Shown in pieces: positions 8,296 through 17,998 of a stretch of 64,000 bases of DNA (position 1 is the first letter of the stretch; each line of letters starts with the position of its first letter). Source of the DNA: Lentisphaerota bacterium. GTDB taxonomy: Bacteria > Verrucomicrobiota > Lentisphaeria > Oligosphaerales > JABHEG01. A program made the position numbers and the translations under genes. The notes under the pieces were generated by a model, which worked only from the letters and a program-made list of their open reading frames with translations, searched no databases and was not told the DNA's origin. Where the stretch lies: NCBI GenBank assembly GCA_018676675.1, contig JABHEG010000035.1, positions 1 through 64,000 on the forward strand. The letters are read 5' to 3'.

Positions 8296-11127
8296 TCAAA
8301 GACGCGACCGACCACCATCGCCCGACTCGGCCCGATACAGGGCCTTGATCCCTGGGAGACGTTTCTTGAGGGCGGCATCCACGGCTTCCGGCCGAATCGT
8401 CGTCCCGTAGTCCCGTTCTTTCCCATCGCAAGGCTCAACGACAAAGAAGGCGTGGCGCATGGCTCCCACGTGGAGAAGAACGCCTTCCCGCAGTTCCTTC
8501 GCGTGCAGGGCAACACGACCGTCCGGTCCGCTGTAGACACGATCCGTCAGCGGTTCCCGCAGGACATAGGACGCCTTCTTGTCCGGCACTGAAACCGACA
8601 GGCGGAAGAAGCACTCGGCCCGTTCCCAGAAGTTGCCCACGGCAATCAGCCGCTGGTTGCCTTTCTCGTACTCCCAGGAGAGAACCAGGGGCTGCTCCAC
8701 CCATTTCTCCCACTGCGGCGATTTGAGGACAGGCTGCGCGTCCGGGGCGCTCAGGTCCACGGTCGGTACGGGGGACTCAAGTCGCAGGGAGTGATGCTCC
8801 GCCGGGCGCCCGTCATTGACGAATGACTCAAAACGGGCGATCTGCCGGTTTGCCGCCGCCAGCGCGTTCCACCAGCGCGCATCGTAGCCGCCGGGGAAAA
8901 GGTAGGCGTATGCCCCGCGATAGCCGTTCAGGAAGTAGGTGATGAATTCGAAGGCGATCGCTTCCGGCTGGGTCGCCACGTGATAGGTGGCCCCAGGGAA
9001 GGCGATGAGCTCCGGTCGCTGCTCGGGCGGGAAGTTGTCGGCCAGGAAGGAACGTACATCGCGCGCCGCGGTGTGGACGCAGAGATGGCGCCCACGTTGA
9101 TAGACGTAAGGGCCGTCGGTGTAAAGGTACCAGATGTAGGGTGCCCACGACACGATCAGCGGGAGCTTTCCCGCGTAATCGAGCGTGTTGTATTCCGCGT
9201 GCAGGCCGTGGTCTTCGCGGTGGTCCGTGAGCAAACTGTAGACGACTTCCGGAATGAAGTGCGAGTCGATGCCCGCTTCTTGTCCCAGCTCGTGCACTGT
9301 CCTCTCCAGCGTCTCCATGAAGCGACCATTCTGCCAGGAGCGAAACCGGTTCCAAAGGTCGCCGTGCTTCCTCGTGATGTTCGTGGGCCAGTCCTCCTGC
9401 AGTTCCGACGCGTCCACCTCGCTGAACGTGCGGAATTCTGCTTTGCAGCGATCGCAGAAGCAGCCGCGCCCGATGTAAATTGCCGGTTCCCAGTTGATCA
9501 TGAACTGCTCAGCCTTCCGCTCCGTCACGAGCAAGCGGCGAAACAGCCCGTTCTTGATCTTCTTGGTGAAGTACTCCCCTTCCAGGTAGACCTCTGACGG
9601 GCAGATTGCTTGCTTCAGAGGCGAACCGTCTGCGAGGCGGAATACCCCGTCGTCCGGCTTCTCTCCGGGAAACGTGAAGGCATTGGTGAACGGTTGTGTG
9701 CAACGCTCCACGCCCAACTTGCCCAGGGAATCTCCCAAGGGACAGGGAGGAATGTGGGTGGAGTTGAAGCCCACGCGTCGGTACAGCGCGGCGACTTCAC
9801 TGACCGCAGGTTCGGAGGCGATTGACTGCGCGAGGAACCAGTGCCCGCCGCTGCGGAAATCCTTCGGGGCCTCGGCTGCCTCGATCGGTGGCACGATCCG
9901 CAGGTCGAAGACCCGCCTAGAATGCTTGCCCGTATCGTCTTCCAGCCAGTAGGGGCACGGATACGGCCCGTCTCCCGGCGCAAGCGTGGTCTTCAGCACT
10001 ACCATCAGGCCGCCCCATTGGTGGAACGGGAAGCGCGCGTTCCGCGCCTTCTTCCACGGTCCGACATCGATCCTGTACTGGTCGCGTTCGCCCGTAGCCG
10101 AGCTGACTTTGTCAACACCGAGGATGCCGGCGCGCGGGTCCAGGGCCAGAAGCGCAACGCCGGAGGGCAGTTGCAGGATGAGATCACATTTCTCGCCCGC
10201 ACTGATCTCTCCATCGAAGCCGAAAATCGCGGTGCCGGGGTCCCCGGATGCCAGGTGGTAGCAGTTGTCGAGGAACGAAGCGGGGACGAGCCTGACCTTG
10301 GGCCCGGGCGCTGCAGGCTCGGCGCCCTCGGTGGCGGGGGCTGCCCAGCAGACCAGGGACGTCGCATCAAAGTTTGCTTCGCCGCCGCCTGTGAGCGCCA
10401 GACGGACGCCCAGGGCCTCGGTACCAGGCGGCGCACGGAACGGCAGGCGGCCGGTCAACCACCGGTTGCCCGGATGGGGGTTGAGTATCGACTGGGCGTA
10501 TTTCCCATTCCTGGGTCCGCCCTTGAACGTCACTCGAACGTACAGGCGGCGGTAACCCGGCACGTCTTTCAGTACAACGCCGCGATACGAGTAGGTGAGG
10601 AGACCGTCCATCGCGACATCTTTACCGGCGGGAAGCGCGATCTCCTGATGGAGATAGGCGCACACTTCCCCTCCCGCCACGTCCCCCGCCACGTCCTTGT
10701 ATGCCTCCGCGGGGATTGAGATCGACAGGGAGCGGGACCCGGCAGCAGGGGATTCAGGGGTCGTGGACCATTTCATCCAGGGCTTGAGCTTGGCGAGCGG
10801 GTCCGGATTGTCGGTGTCCGTGTCGCCCGGAAGCCAGACATACGCGTCAGCCTGCCAGTGCTCGGGGAAGGCCGAGGAATCCATGACTTCGAAGCCGCCG
10901 TTCCGGAGACAGTTCTCCGCGTCATCCGGGGGCCGGGAGCCTGCCTGGCTCTTCTCGAAATCGACCGAGTAGCCACCCGCGTCGAACACCACCTCTGTCG
11001 GTGTGCCCGCACGGGTAGCATGTGCCGACGTCCGGAGCGACAACGGCGCCCCACATCCCCCGACCATCATGCCGACACCGACACCCGTCACAACAGCCAG
11101 CGCACCGCAGAAGCAATTCGTCTTCAT
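8296..11127 (-). CDS. Lipoprotein with TIM-barrel hydrolase-like domain and CxCxxC knuckle
   Basis: 943 residues from the ATG at 11127, which has GGGAGG ten bases upstream; the frame stays open further upstream without a site. The N-terminus ends in a lipobox (MMVGGCGAP), so a membrane-anchored lipoprotein is expected. Residues about 70-300 are beta-rich (ENCLRNGGFEVMD opens a CBM4/9-like sandwich). The middle is barrel-like, with a strand MINWEPAIYIGRG followed by C556-F-C558-D-R-C561, the same CxCxxC pattern as in the proteins at 487, 15088 and 53800. Inference: surface glycosidase-like enzyme of unknown specificity. It follows the acyl-CoA ligase gene by about 110 bases on the same strand, but a functional link is unlikely. 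Confidence 0.8.
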   Translation of the reverse strand: MKTNCFCGALAVVTGVGVGMMVGGCGAPLSLRTSAHATRAGTPTEVVFDAGGYSVDFEKSQAGSRPPDDAENCLRNGGFEVMDSSAFPEHWQADAYVWLPGDTDTDNPDPLAKLKPWMKWSTTPESPAAGSRSLSISIPAEAYKDVAGDVAGGEVCAYLHQEIALPAGKDVAMDGLLTYSYRGVVLKDVPGYRRLYVRVTFKGGPRNGKYAQSILNPHPGNRWLTGRLPFRAPPGTEALGVRLALTGGGEANFDATSLVCWAAPATEGAEPAAPGPKVRLVPASFLDNCYHLASGDPGTAIFGFDGEISAGEKCDLILQLPSGVALLALDPRAGILGVDKVSSATGERDQYRIDVGPWKKARNARFPFHQWGGLMVVLKTTLAPGDGPYPCPYWLEDDTGKHSRRVFDLRIVPPIEAAEAPKDFRSGGHWFLAQSIASEPAVSEVAALYRRVGFNSTHIPPCPLGDSLGKLGVERCTQPFTNAFTFPGEKPDDGVFRLADGSPLKQAICPSEVYLEGEYFTKKIKNGLFRRLLVTERKAEQFMINWEPAIYIGRGCFCDRCKAEFRTFSEVDASELQEDWPTNITRKHGDLWNRFRSWQNGRFMETLERTVHELGQEAGIDSHFIPEVVYSLLTDHREDHGLHAEYNTLDYAGKLPLIVSWAPYIWYLYTDGPYVYQRGRHLCVHTAARDVRSFLADNFPPEQRPELIAFPGATYHVATQPEAIAFEFITYFLNGYRGAYAYLFPGGYDARWWNALAAANRQIARFESFVNDGRPAEHHSLRLESPVPTVDLSAPDAQPVLKSPQWEKWVEQPLVLSWEYEKGNQRLIAVGNFWERAECFFRLSVSVPDKKASYVLREPLTDRVYSGPDGRVALHAKELREGVLLHVGAMRHAFFVVEPCDGKERDYGTTIRPEAVDAALKKRLPGIKALYRAESGDGGRSRL

Positions 11128-11236
11128 GTCCGTCAGGCCTCCCTGGATCTCTGGTCCTCGTCCTTCACAACGAAACACGAACGGACGGGCCGGCAGCGTT
11201 CGTAGCATGACACAGCCCCCGAAACCAGAAAGACCA

Positions 11237-12793
11237 CTACACCTTGACGTCCTGGTCATCCCAGAATTCGGCGCGCAGGACCCGTTTCAGGAGTTTTCCC
11301 GAGGGATTCCGGGGCAACTCCGACCGGAACTCAACCGCGGCCGGGACCTGGAAGGGCGCCAGTCTCTCCCGGCACAGATCAGTCACCTCCGCCACCGTCA
11401 ACGTCGCTCCCTCGCGACAGACTACCACCGCGTGGACCGCTTCGCCCCATTTCTTGTGCGGAACGCCGATCACGGCCGCGTCCTGGACCTCCGGCATGCT
11501 GTAGATGATGTCCTCGGTGTCCTTCGGGTAAACGTTGACACCGCCGGACAGGATCATGTCCTTGAGCCGATCGACGATGTAGAGAAATCCTTCCTCGTCC
11601 ACTTTGCCGAGGTCGCCGGTGTGGAACCAACCGTCACGCCAGGCCGTGCGTGTCGCTTCTTCGTTACCGTAGTAGCCGTCGAACAGCGTAGCGCCTCGGG
11701 TCACGATCTCGCCGACCGCGCCTATGGGCAGCTCACGGCCGTCCGGGTCGACAACCTTGAACTCCATGTTGATGAACGCTTGGCCGGCGCACCGGACCTT
11801 GCGCATCTGGTCCGCCGGCCGCAGGTTCGTGATCAGCCCGGTTTCAGTCAGGCCGTACAACTCGTGCAACTCGACCCCGGGGAAACACTCGAAGATGGCT
11901 TCCTTTGTCGAGGTCGCCAAGGGCGCCGCACCGGAAACAACGGTCCGCAGCGACGACAGATCGAACGTGGACCGTTCCGGGTTCTGAATCAGTCGATGAA
12001 GCTGCGTGGGCACGAGGAAGGCATTGGTCACCCCGTAGCGCTGGATATCGGCGAACGTTTGCGCTTCGTTGAACTTGCGGTGAACGACGGTGGTTGACCC
12101 GAAATACAGGTTGTTCAGGGCAAAAAAGATCGCGGCATTGTGGTACAGGGGGGTGGCGCACAAGTTCACTTCGCGGTAGCGCAGCCCGTACTCCATTCCC
12201 AACTCGAAGAAGTAGAGGACGCGGTTGAGGTGCGACAGCAGGATACCCTTGGGCAGCCCGGTCGTGCCTGAGGAGAACAGGATCATCATTGGATCGTGGA
12301 TCGAGACGTGCAGGTCGGGGGCCATAGCGGGCCGGCCGGGCACGAGCCATTCGCTCAGCCGAAGGCCCTCCCCGGTGGGGCCTTCGTCCACGTAGCACAC
12401 AGGGATTTCCTGGAACTGCTGAGGGTCTAGGCAGGCCACTTCATCGTGCTGGTCCATCTCGGCAAACAGGAACTTGCAGTTGGTCAACCCCATCAACGTC
12501 CCGAGCTGTTTGGACCGCAGCATGTAGTTGATCGGGACCGCGACGGCGCCTGTCATTGACAGGGCGTAATAGATCGGGATGTACGACCAGTGGTTACGCA
12601 GGTAGATCCCCACGTGATCCCCCGGCCGAATTCCGCACTCGCCGAGGCCGCCGGCAATGCGGCAGGCATCCTCATAGAGCTGCCGGAAGGTAAACGTCCG
12701 GTCCTCGTAGACCACCGCGATCTTGTCGGGTCGCGCGGCGACGTGATGACGCAGGTTCTCGTGGATGGTCAGACCGGAAGGCCGGGTGCCCAT
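11237..12793 (-). CDS. AMP-dependent acyl-CoA synthetase/ligase
   Basis: 518 residues from the ATG at 12793 (MGTRPSGLTIHENL). This class-I adenylate-forming enzyme activates a carboxylic acid to acyl-AMP and transfers it to CoA. The P-loop ILFSSGTTGLPKGILLSH, the ELYGLTETG motif, the DGWFHTGDLG motif, the hinge DRLKDMILSGG and the C-terminal lysine in PRNPSGKLLKR are all present and intact. No signal peptide, so cytoplasmic. It is the third gene of a minus-strand operon with thiolase and SDR reductase (19-base gap to the SDR stop). Inference: it supplies a CoA-activated acid to, or drains one from, the thiolase/reductase pair. Chain length cannot be judged; medium or long fatty acids are typical for this branch. 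Confidence 0.92.
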   Translation of the reverse strand: MGTRPSGLTIHENLRHHVAARPDKIAVVYEDRTFTFRQLYEDACRIAGGLGECGIRPGDHVGIYLRNHWSYIPIYYALSMTGAVAVPINYMLRSKQLGTLMGLTNCKFLFAEMDQHDEVACLDPQQFQEIPVCYVDEGPTGEGLRLSEWLVPGRPAMAPDLHVSIHDPMMILFSSGTTGLPKGILLSHLNRVLYFFELGMEYGLRYREVNLCATPLYHNAAIFFALNNLYFGSTTVVHRKFNEAQTFADIQRYGVTNAFLVPTQLHRLIQNPERSTFDLSSLRTVVSGAAPLATSTKEAIFECFPGVELHELYGLTETGLITNLRPADQMRKVRCAGQAFINMEFKVVDPDGRELPIGAVGEIVTRGATLFDGYYGNEEATRTAWRDGWFHTGDLGKVDEEGFLYIVDRLKDMILSGGVNVYPKDTEDIIYSMPEVQDAAVIGVPHKKWGEAVHAVVVCREGATLTVAEVTDLCRERLAPFQVPAAVEFRSELPRNPSGKLLKRVLRAEFWDDQDVKV

Positions 12794-12812
12794 GCAAGAT
12801 TGGTTCCCAGTT

Positions 12813-13574
12813 CTAGTTGCCACGGTAGAGCCCCCCGTTGATGCCGATCGCCTGACCGGTGATGTAACCTGCCGCCATCGAGGCCAGGAACAAGACCGTC
12901 GAGGCAATATCCTGAACCGAGCCGAGTCGCTTCAGCGGGATCTGGGCAACCATTTTTTCCACGACGTCAGCGGGCATGTCGCCCACCATCGCGGTGTCGA
13001 TGAACCCCGGGCAAACCGCGTTGACCGTGATATTGCGGGCCGCCAACTCCAGTGCCAGCGTCCTGGTCAAGCCCAGCAGGCCGGCCTTGCTCGCCGCGTA
13101 GTTGGCCACGCCAAAGTTGCCCGTGTGCGCGACGACCGATGAGATGCAGACGATCCGCCCGCATTCCCGCAGTAACGGGATCGCGCTGCGACAGCAAAAG
13201 AACGCCCCGTCCAAGTTCACCTGCATCACCTGTCGCCACTCGTCGTCGGTCATTTTTCTGACCGTGTGATCGCGCTTGATGCCGGCATTGTTGACCAGGA
13301 TATCGAGTTCCCCAAACTGACTCCGCACGGTCTCGAACATCTGGGCGACCTGGTCGGAATCGGCCACATCGCCTTGCACCGGAATCACGCGCCCCTCATC
13401 GAGCCCGGCCTCTTCGCGCCACTGTTCGATGTGCAGGCGGTGCTGCTCGGCGTCTGCTCCGGGGTAATTGGCGAACACAATCGCACCACCCTTGGCAAAA
13501 GCCGTGGCGATCGCCGCCCCGATCCCGCGAGACGCGCCGGTCACCACCACCACTTTGTCTTCGAACTCGTTCAT
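12813..13574 (-). CDS. SDR-family 3-oxoacyl/acetoacetyl-CoA reductase (FabG/PhaB-like)
   Basis: 253 residues. It carries the complete short-chain dehydrogenase set: TGASRGIG cofactor loop, NNAGIKRD, catalytic Ser in [14 protein letters not shown], and PGFIDT. Known: NNAGxxRD is typical of FabG and PhaB acetoacetyl-CoA reductases, usually NADPH-dependent. The ATG at 13574 is preferred; a TTG at 13580 would add two residues. It begins nine bases after the thiolase stop, so the two are almost certainly co-translated. Inference: reduces the beta-ketoacyl-CoA made by the thiolase. No PHA synthase is in the window, so polymer synthesis cannot be claimed. Confidence 0.9.
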   Translation of the reverse strand: MNEFEDKVVVVTGASRGIGAAIATAFAKGGAIVFANYPGADAEQHRLHIEQWREEAGLDEGRVIPVQGDVADSDQVAQMFETVRSQFGELDILVNNAGIKRDHTVRKMTDDEWRQVMQVNLDGAFFCCRSAIPLLRECGRIVCISSVVAHTGNFGVANYAASKAGLLGLTRTLALELAARNITVNAVCPGFIDTAMVGDMPADVVEKMVAQIPLKRLGSVQDIASTVLFLASMAAGYITGQAIGINGGLYRGN

Positions 13575-13583
13575 GGTCAATGC

Positions 13584-14774
13584 CTACCCTTCCCGTTCAA
13601 CCATCATCGCCACCGCGTTCCCGCCGCCGAGGCAGAGCGCCGCCACCCCGCGTCGAACCTGGCGCTGTTGCAGCGCATGCACGAGAGTGACCAGCACGCG
13701 TGCGCCGCTCGCGCCGATCGGATGTCCCAAGGCGATCGCTCCGCCATGCACGTTGACTCTCTCTTGGGGCAGCCCCAGCGGTTTGATGCAGGCCAGCATC
13801 TGCGCCGCAAATGCCTCATTGAGTTCGAACAGGTCGATATCCCTGATCGATAGTTGGGTTTGATCCAACAACTTCCGGATGGCGGAGACCGGAGCGATGA
13901 ATACGTCTTGGGGATCAACGCCGCTCGTGGTGTAAGCCACGATCCGAGCCATGGGTTGCAGGTTGTTGGCCTCAGCATAACGTGAGGACGAAACGACCAC
14001 TGCGGCTGCGCCGTCACTGAGTTGGGATGCGTTGGCTGCCGTTACGGTCCCACCTTCCTCGAAGACTGGGGCGAGTGCCGCCACTCTCTCAAGCGTCGAA
14101 TCCGGCCGCGGGCCCTCATCCGCGCTCACGGCGACCGAGCCGCCGCGGACAGGCACGTCCACCGGGATAATTTCGTCCTGGAACGCCCCCGACCGGATGG
14201 CCGCCGTGGCGCGTTGGTGGCTCTCGACCGCGAATCGGTCCTGGTCTTCACGGCTGACCTTGCCGACGCGGGCGATGTAGTCCGCCTGGTTGCCCATGTG
14301 GCAATCCTCGTACGCATCGAGAAGTCCATCGCGCAGTATCGAGTCAACAACCTTCTGGTCCCCCAGTTTCCAGCCATGGCGCCCGCCCAGAAGCAGATGA
14401 GGCGCACGGCTCATGCTCTCCATGCCACCGGCAACCACGACGTCCGCGTCGCCGCAGCGAATCGCCTGAGCGGCGAGCATCACCGCTTTCAGCCCCGAGC
14501 CGCACATCTTGTTGACGGTAACCGCCGCGACCCCGGGCGGGAGTCCCGCCGCGAGCGCGGCCTGGCGCGCGGGAGCCTGCCCCAACCCCGCCGACAACAC
14601 ATTGCCCATGATCACTTCATCGACGCAGGCCGCTGCCGCGCCTGACCGAGCCAAAGCCTCGCGCACGACGATGGCACCCAGTTGAGGGGCGTCGATTGAC
14701 GAGAGTCCACCGAGGAATTTGCCGATCGGTGTGCGGCATCCGGCCAGAAGGACTGGTTGGTTCTCGCCTGTCAT
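13584..14774 (-). CDS. Acetyl-CoA C-acyltransferase (beta-ketothiolase)
   Basis: 396 residues from the ATG at 14774, which has AGGAG six bases upstream; 396 is the normal thiolase length. All signatures are intact: nucleophile Cys in [25 protein letters not shown], the [10 protein letters not shown] histidine, and the second Cys in CLGGGN near the C-terminus. It condenses two acyl-CoAs or cleaves beta-ketoacyl-CoA in the cytoplasm. It is first in the thiolase/SDR/acyl-CoA ligase operon, and its promoter must lie in the 313-base divergent region shared with the DUF4838 gene. Confidence 0.93.
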   Translation of the reverse strand: MTGENQPVLLAGCRTPIGKFLGGLSSIDAPQLGAIVVREALARSGAAAACVDEVIMGNVLSAGLGQAPARQAALAAGLPPGVAAVTVNKMCGSGLKAVMLAAQAIRCGDADVVVAGGMESMSRAPHLLLGGRHGWKLGDQKVVDSILRDGLLDAYEDCHMGNQADYIARVGKVSREDQDRFAVESHQRATAAIRSGAFQDEIIPVDVPVRGGSVAVSADEGPRPDSTLERVAALAPVFEEGGTVTAANASQLSDGAAAVVVSSSRYAEANNLQPMARIVAYTTSGVDPQDVFIAPVSAIRKLLDQTQLSIRDIDLFELNEAFAAQMLACIKPLGLPQERVNVHGGAIALGHPIGASGARVLVTLVHALQQRQVRRGVAALCLGGGNAVAMMVEREG

Positions 14775-15087
14775 CGGTTCTCCTCTCAGACAGCTCCATA
14801 CGTCAGACTCGAGCGTGACGTCTCGGCCGGATACGCTGATGTGTCTCGTCCAGTACACTGGGAGCGCCACAATGTCAAGCCCGACCTGATGTGGGAGATC
14901 TGGGGGTTGGTCGGCGGGCTCGGACGCGGCGAGAAGGAAGTCCGAGCCCTTGCCGATCCCGACATCCGACGTCAGATTGTCCCGATCATCCATCAAGCCC
15001 GACACAAAGACGTCGAGGCAGCAGGCCACATCGAGAAGGCCCTGTCGGGCTGACAAGCCGTAGTACAAAGGGTCGGGGAGTTGCCCT
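14775..15087. other. Divergent intergenic region between thiolase and DUF4838 genes
   Basis: 313 bases between divergently transcribed genes, which must contain both promoters; none was recognised with confidence. The half nearest the DUF4838 gene holds a coding-like open frame (14889-15053), described separately. Confidence 0.5.
14889..15053 (+). pseudogene. Short coding-like open frame, possible gene remnant
   Basis: About 54 codons from an ATG at 14889 to the TGA at 15051 read as a credible amphipathic protein tail (MWEIWGLVGGLGRGEKEVR ... HIEKALSG), with strongly G/C-biased third positions like the real genes. There is no ribosome site before the ATG and no recognisable family, and it ends 34 bases before the DUF4838 start. 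It may be the remains of a longer gene lost by deletion, or a genuine small ORF. Confidence 0.3.
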
Positions 15088-17508
15088 GTGAGACTGAACG
15101 GAATGTCGATCTTCGCGCTGATTCTGCTTGGGGCGATCCCCAACAGCCATGCGTTCACCATCGTCCGTGATGGCGAACCGCAGGCCATGGTGTATATCGC
15201 GCGCGACGCGAAGAAGGCCGCGATGCTGGCAGCCCGGGAGTTGCGTGAGTACGTCGAGAAGATCTCCGGCGCGAAGCTGGAGATCGTTCACTCGCTGCCC
15301 GCCGACAGGCCCGTCATATACGTCGGCGACAGTGAGCATGTCCGGCGGATGGGCATCGGCGTGGACGAACTGCCGATCGAAGGGTACCGCATCATCAGCG
15401 ACAAGGACAGACTGGTCCTGGTTGGCCGAGACGGGGATCGTGATTATGTCCCTGCCTGTCGCGGGGGGAAGTGTCGACATTTGCCGTGCAGCCTTGGGAC
15501 GGCCAGGGCTGTCTACCGCCTTCTCGAGGATGTGTTTGGGGTCAGGTGGTATATGCCGGGCGAGCTTGGCGAGGTGGTTCCCAAGCAGTCGACCATGTCG
15601 ACGCCTGATCTGGACATCACGGATCACCCTTGGTTGGGCTTGAGGAGAACGCGGATCATCCCGCACCCACGCCATGACGGCAAGCTGTACGGGCAGTACT
15701 CCACTGGGAAGAAGACTGTTCCCTGGCTGGCTCGGGCCGGCTACGGCGGAGGGCCTGACGGCGCCGTGCAGTTCTGGCACACCTTCCAGCTTCTCAGCAA
15801 GTACCGTGACACGAATCCCGAGTTCTTTGCTCTGCTGGAAAACGGCGACCGTGATTTCGACACGACGTGTTTCAGACGGGGGAATCTGTGCCTCTCCAAT
15901 CCAGGCACGGTCGACGCCATGGCCAAAGAGGCCGACCTCCATTTCGAGACATTCCCGAATGACCGTTCCTTCGCCGTGTCGCCGAATGACTGCATGTACC
16001 AGATCTGCCGGTGTGAACCATGCCAGAACTGGATCAAGCCTGAGCTCAGAGGTCTGCCTTATCGGGAGCTGACCCCCGACCAAAGACGGGGAGTATACTC
16101 GGACTATGTATGGACTTTTGTGAACAAGGTGGCTCGGAAGGTACGGGAGAAGCACCCGGACAAGCTTATCACGAGCTACTGCTACCAGAACTACGTCTAT
16201 GTGCCCCAGTCGATAGAGAAGATGGAGCCGAATGTGGGCATCGTTTTCTGCAAAATGCTGCTCTACTCAAGTGAGGACGCTCTCCAGAGGATTTACGCGA
16301 ACATGAGAGAATGGCGGACAAAGCTGTCCGGACCGCTCTATGCAAGCGACTACTACGTCTGGATATGGCGGTCAATGGGCAAGGTTCCGAAGCTGAGAGG
16401 CTTCCCCGTCGCCATACCTCACCGAATCGCCTGTGACGTGGCCGTGTTGAAGGATGTCTGTGACGGTCAGGCGATCTATGGGGCGATGTCGCTTCTCAGT
16501 CCGGGACTGATGCACCTCAATTTCTATGTGACCGGGAAGCTGATGTGCGATCCCGCTACCGACGTAGACGAGTTGCTCGACGAGTACTATGTCGCGTTCT
16601 ACGGTGCAGCCGCGTCGGAAATGAAGGCGTTCTGGGAGCTTTCGGAAAGGGGGGTCTCGCGGGACGTCTCGACGTCGAAGAGTTTTGCCGAGACGATGAA
16701 GGCGTGGTTCCCCGCAGAGGAGCTGAGAACGTATTTCTCACTGCTGGCGGCCGGTAGGGATAAGACGCCCTCAGGTTCCAGAGAACACAGGCGTCTGGCA
16801 TTGATAGAGAGCGAGATGACGGAGGCGAAGGACTTTCTGGAGCGCGAAGATGCGCCACTGTCCATGAAGAGGTCGACCCCAGTGTCTATTCCTCCCGAGA
16901 TAGACGGCCGCGCTCATGTGGGCGACAGCGTGTGGAAAAGCATCCCGCACCACAGGTTCCTTGCTCTGCAGGGAGGCAGCAGGAATGCCATCGGGACGTA
17001 CATGAAGGTGGCGCACGACGACAGATGCCTGTACATCAGTATCCGGAACGTGGAAGGCCACATGGCCAAACTCAAGACAGACATCCGGGAACGGGACGGC
17101 CGAAATATCTGGAAGGACGACTGCAATGAAATATTCCTCCAGCCGGACTCGAAGAAGAGCAACTTCTACCATCTTGTGGTGAATGCTGCCGGTGTGCTCT
17201 GGGACGGTGTTCACAGCGCCGAGAAGACGGGAGGCGCATTCTCCACGTCGACGGATTGGGACAGCGACGCCGAGTGGGCTGTCGGCAGACACGCCAAGAA
17301 CTGGACCTTGGAGATGGCGATTCCATGGGCGTCCTTGAGTGTCAAGCCTCGTCCGGGCATGCAGATCAAGGCGAACGTCTACCGGCGGCGTTGTGCGCAC
17401 CCGACGCTAGGGCCAATCGTGACGGCGTGGTCACCACTGACCCCGTTCGCAGAGAAGCACCTGACGCCTTCACGTTTCGGGAGCATCCATTTTGATGAGG
17501 AATTCTGA
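15088..17508 (+). CDS. Exported DUF4838-type protein with C-terminal CBM9-like domain
   Basis: 806 residues. GTG start at 15088, with GGGGAG seven bases upstream; the signal peptide is MSIFALILLGAIPNSHA. Residues about 25-140 form the alpha-glucuronidase/hexosaminidase-type N-terminal domain (AARELREYVEKISGAKLEIV; PVIYVGDSEHVRRMGIG). A barrel follows, with the DUF4838 hallmarks EDVFGVRWYMPGELGEVVP and the cysteine knuckle C307-R-C309-E-P-C312. Residues about 620-800 match a CBM9-like sandwich (VWKDDCNEIFLQPD; WTLEMAIPW). Known: DUF4838 proteins are putative glycosidases of PVC and Bacteroidota genomes with largely unknown substrates. It is a paralogue of the protein at 53800-55755, and its stop lies 18 bases before the RidA-like gene, suggesting an operon. 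Confidence 0.85.
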   Translation: MRLNGMSIFALILLGAIPNSHAFTIVRDGEPQAMVYIARDAKKAAMLAARELREYVEKISGAKLEIVHSLPADRPVIYVGDSEHVRRMGIGVDELPIEGYRIISDKDRLVLVGRDGDRDYVPACRGGKCRHLPCSLGTARAVYRLLEDVFGVRWYMPGELGEVVPKQSTMSTPDLDITDHPWLGLRRTRIIPHPRHDGKLYGQYSTGKKTVPWLARAGYGGGPDGAVQFWHTFQLLSKYRDTNPEFFALLENGDRDFDTTCFRRGNLCLSNPGTVDAMAKEADLHFETFPNDRSFAVSPNDCMYQICRCEPCQNWIKPELRGLPYRELTPDQRRGVYSDYVWTFVNKVARKVREKHPDKLITSYCYQNYVYVPQSIEKMEPNVGIVFCKMLLYSSEDALQRIYANMREWRTKLSGPLYASDYYVWIWRSMGKVPKLRGFPVAIPHRIACDVAVLKDVCDGQAIYGAMSLLSPGLMHLNFYVTGKLMCDPATDVDELLDEYYVAFYGAAASEMKAFWELSERGVSRDVSTSKSFAETMKAWFPAEELRTYFSLLAAGRDKTPSGSREHRRLALIESEMTEAKDFLEREDAPLSMKRSTPVSIPPEIDGRAHVGDSVWKSIPHHRFLALQGGSRNAIGTYMKVAHDDRCLYISIRNVEGHMAKLKTDIRERDGRNIWKDDCNEIFLQPDSKKSNFYHLVVNAAGVLWDGVHSAEKTGGAFSTSTDWDSDAEWAVGRHAKNWTLEMAIPWASLSVKPRPGMQIKANVYRRRCAHPTLGPIVTAWSPLTPFAEKHLTPSRFGSIHFDEEF

Positions 17509-17526
17509 CAGAGGAGACCGCGAACG

Positions 17527-17925
17527 ATGGCCCGTGAGATCATCCAGCCAAATAGTGTTCATTCGACCACCGGTGTGGGGTATTCCCACGTAGCAAAGGC
17601 AGGCGACACGTTCTACATCGCCGGCCAGATCGCCCTGGACGTGGACGGCAATCTGGTCGGGAAAGGTGACATCGAGGCTCAGGTTCATCAGGCCTACGCC
17701 AATCTGCAGGCTATCCTCGACGAGCTCGGCGGCAGTCTGGATGACATCGTCAAAATGACCACCTATCTGACCGACCGCAGCCAGCTGGATGCCTTCCGGC
17801 GTGTGCGTGACCGTTTCTTCAGCGACCCATTCCCCCCGAACACACTGCTGTTCATCAGCGGGCTCGCCCACCCCGACTACCTGATCGAGGTCGAGGCCGT
17901 CGCTGTCCTCACCTGCGTTCAATGA
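17527..17925 (+). CDS. RidA/YjgF-family protein lacking the catalytic Arg105
   Basis: 132 residues, ATG preceded by GAGGAG. The fold signatures FYIAGQIALD, QAYANLQAILDELGGSLDDIVKMTTYLTD and EVEAVAV place it in the YjgF/YER057c/UK114 (Rid) family, small cytoplasmic trimers. Known: archetypal RidA deaminates reactive 2-aminoacrylate using Arg105. Here the aligned position is N105 (PPNTLLF), so the classical imine deaminase reaction is doubtful and another Rid subfamily is likely. It is the second gene after the DUF4838 protein, an unusual partner for an exported glycosidase. Confidence 0.9.
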   Translation: MAREIIQPNSVHSTTGVGYSHVAKAGDTFYIAGQIALDVDGNLVGKGDIEAQVHQAYANLQAILDELGGSLDDIVKMTTYLTDRSQLDAFRRVRDRFFSDPFPPNTLLFISGLAHPDYLIEVEAVAVLTCVQ

Positions 17926-17998
17926 GGCGGGGATCTTCGCCAGTTGTTCTATCGCTCATATCGGAGGGTGTGACTGCCTTCTGTTGGTGGCCAGGCAG

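Noticed and set aside
9841..10719. 292-codon plus-strand open frame
   Set aside because: Fully antisense to the lipoprotein at 8296-11127; long antisense frames are expected at this GC content.
11003..12097. 364-codon plus-strand open frame
   Set aside because: Antisense to the acyl-CoA ligase, whose motifs are intact.
11237..14774. Complete polyhydroxybutyrate synthesis locus
   Set aside because: Thiolase and reductase fit, but no polymerase, phasin or regulator gene is present.
14986..16155. 389-codon minus-strand open frame
   Set aside because: Antisense to the DUF4838 gene at 15088 and without any domain signature.
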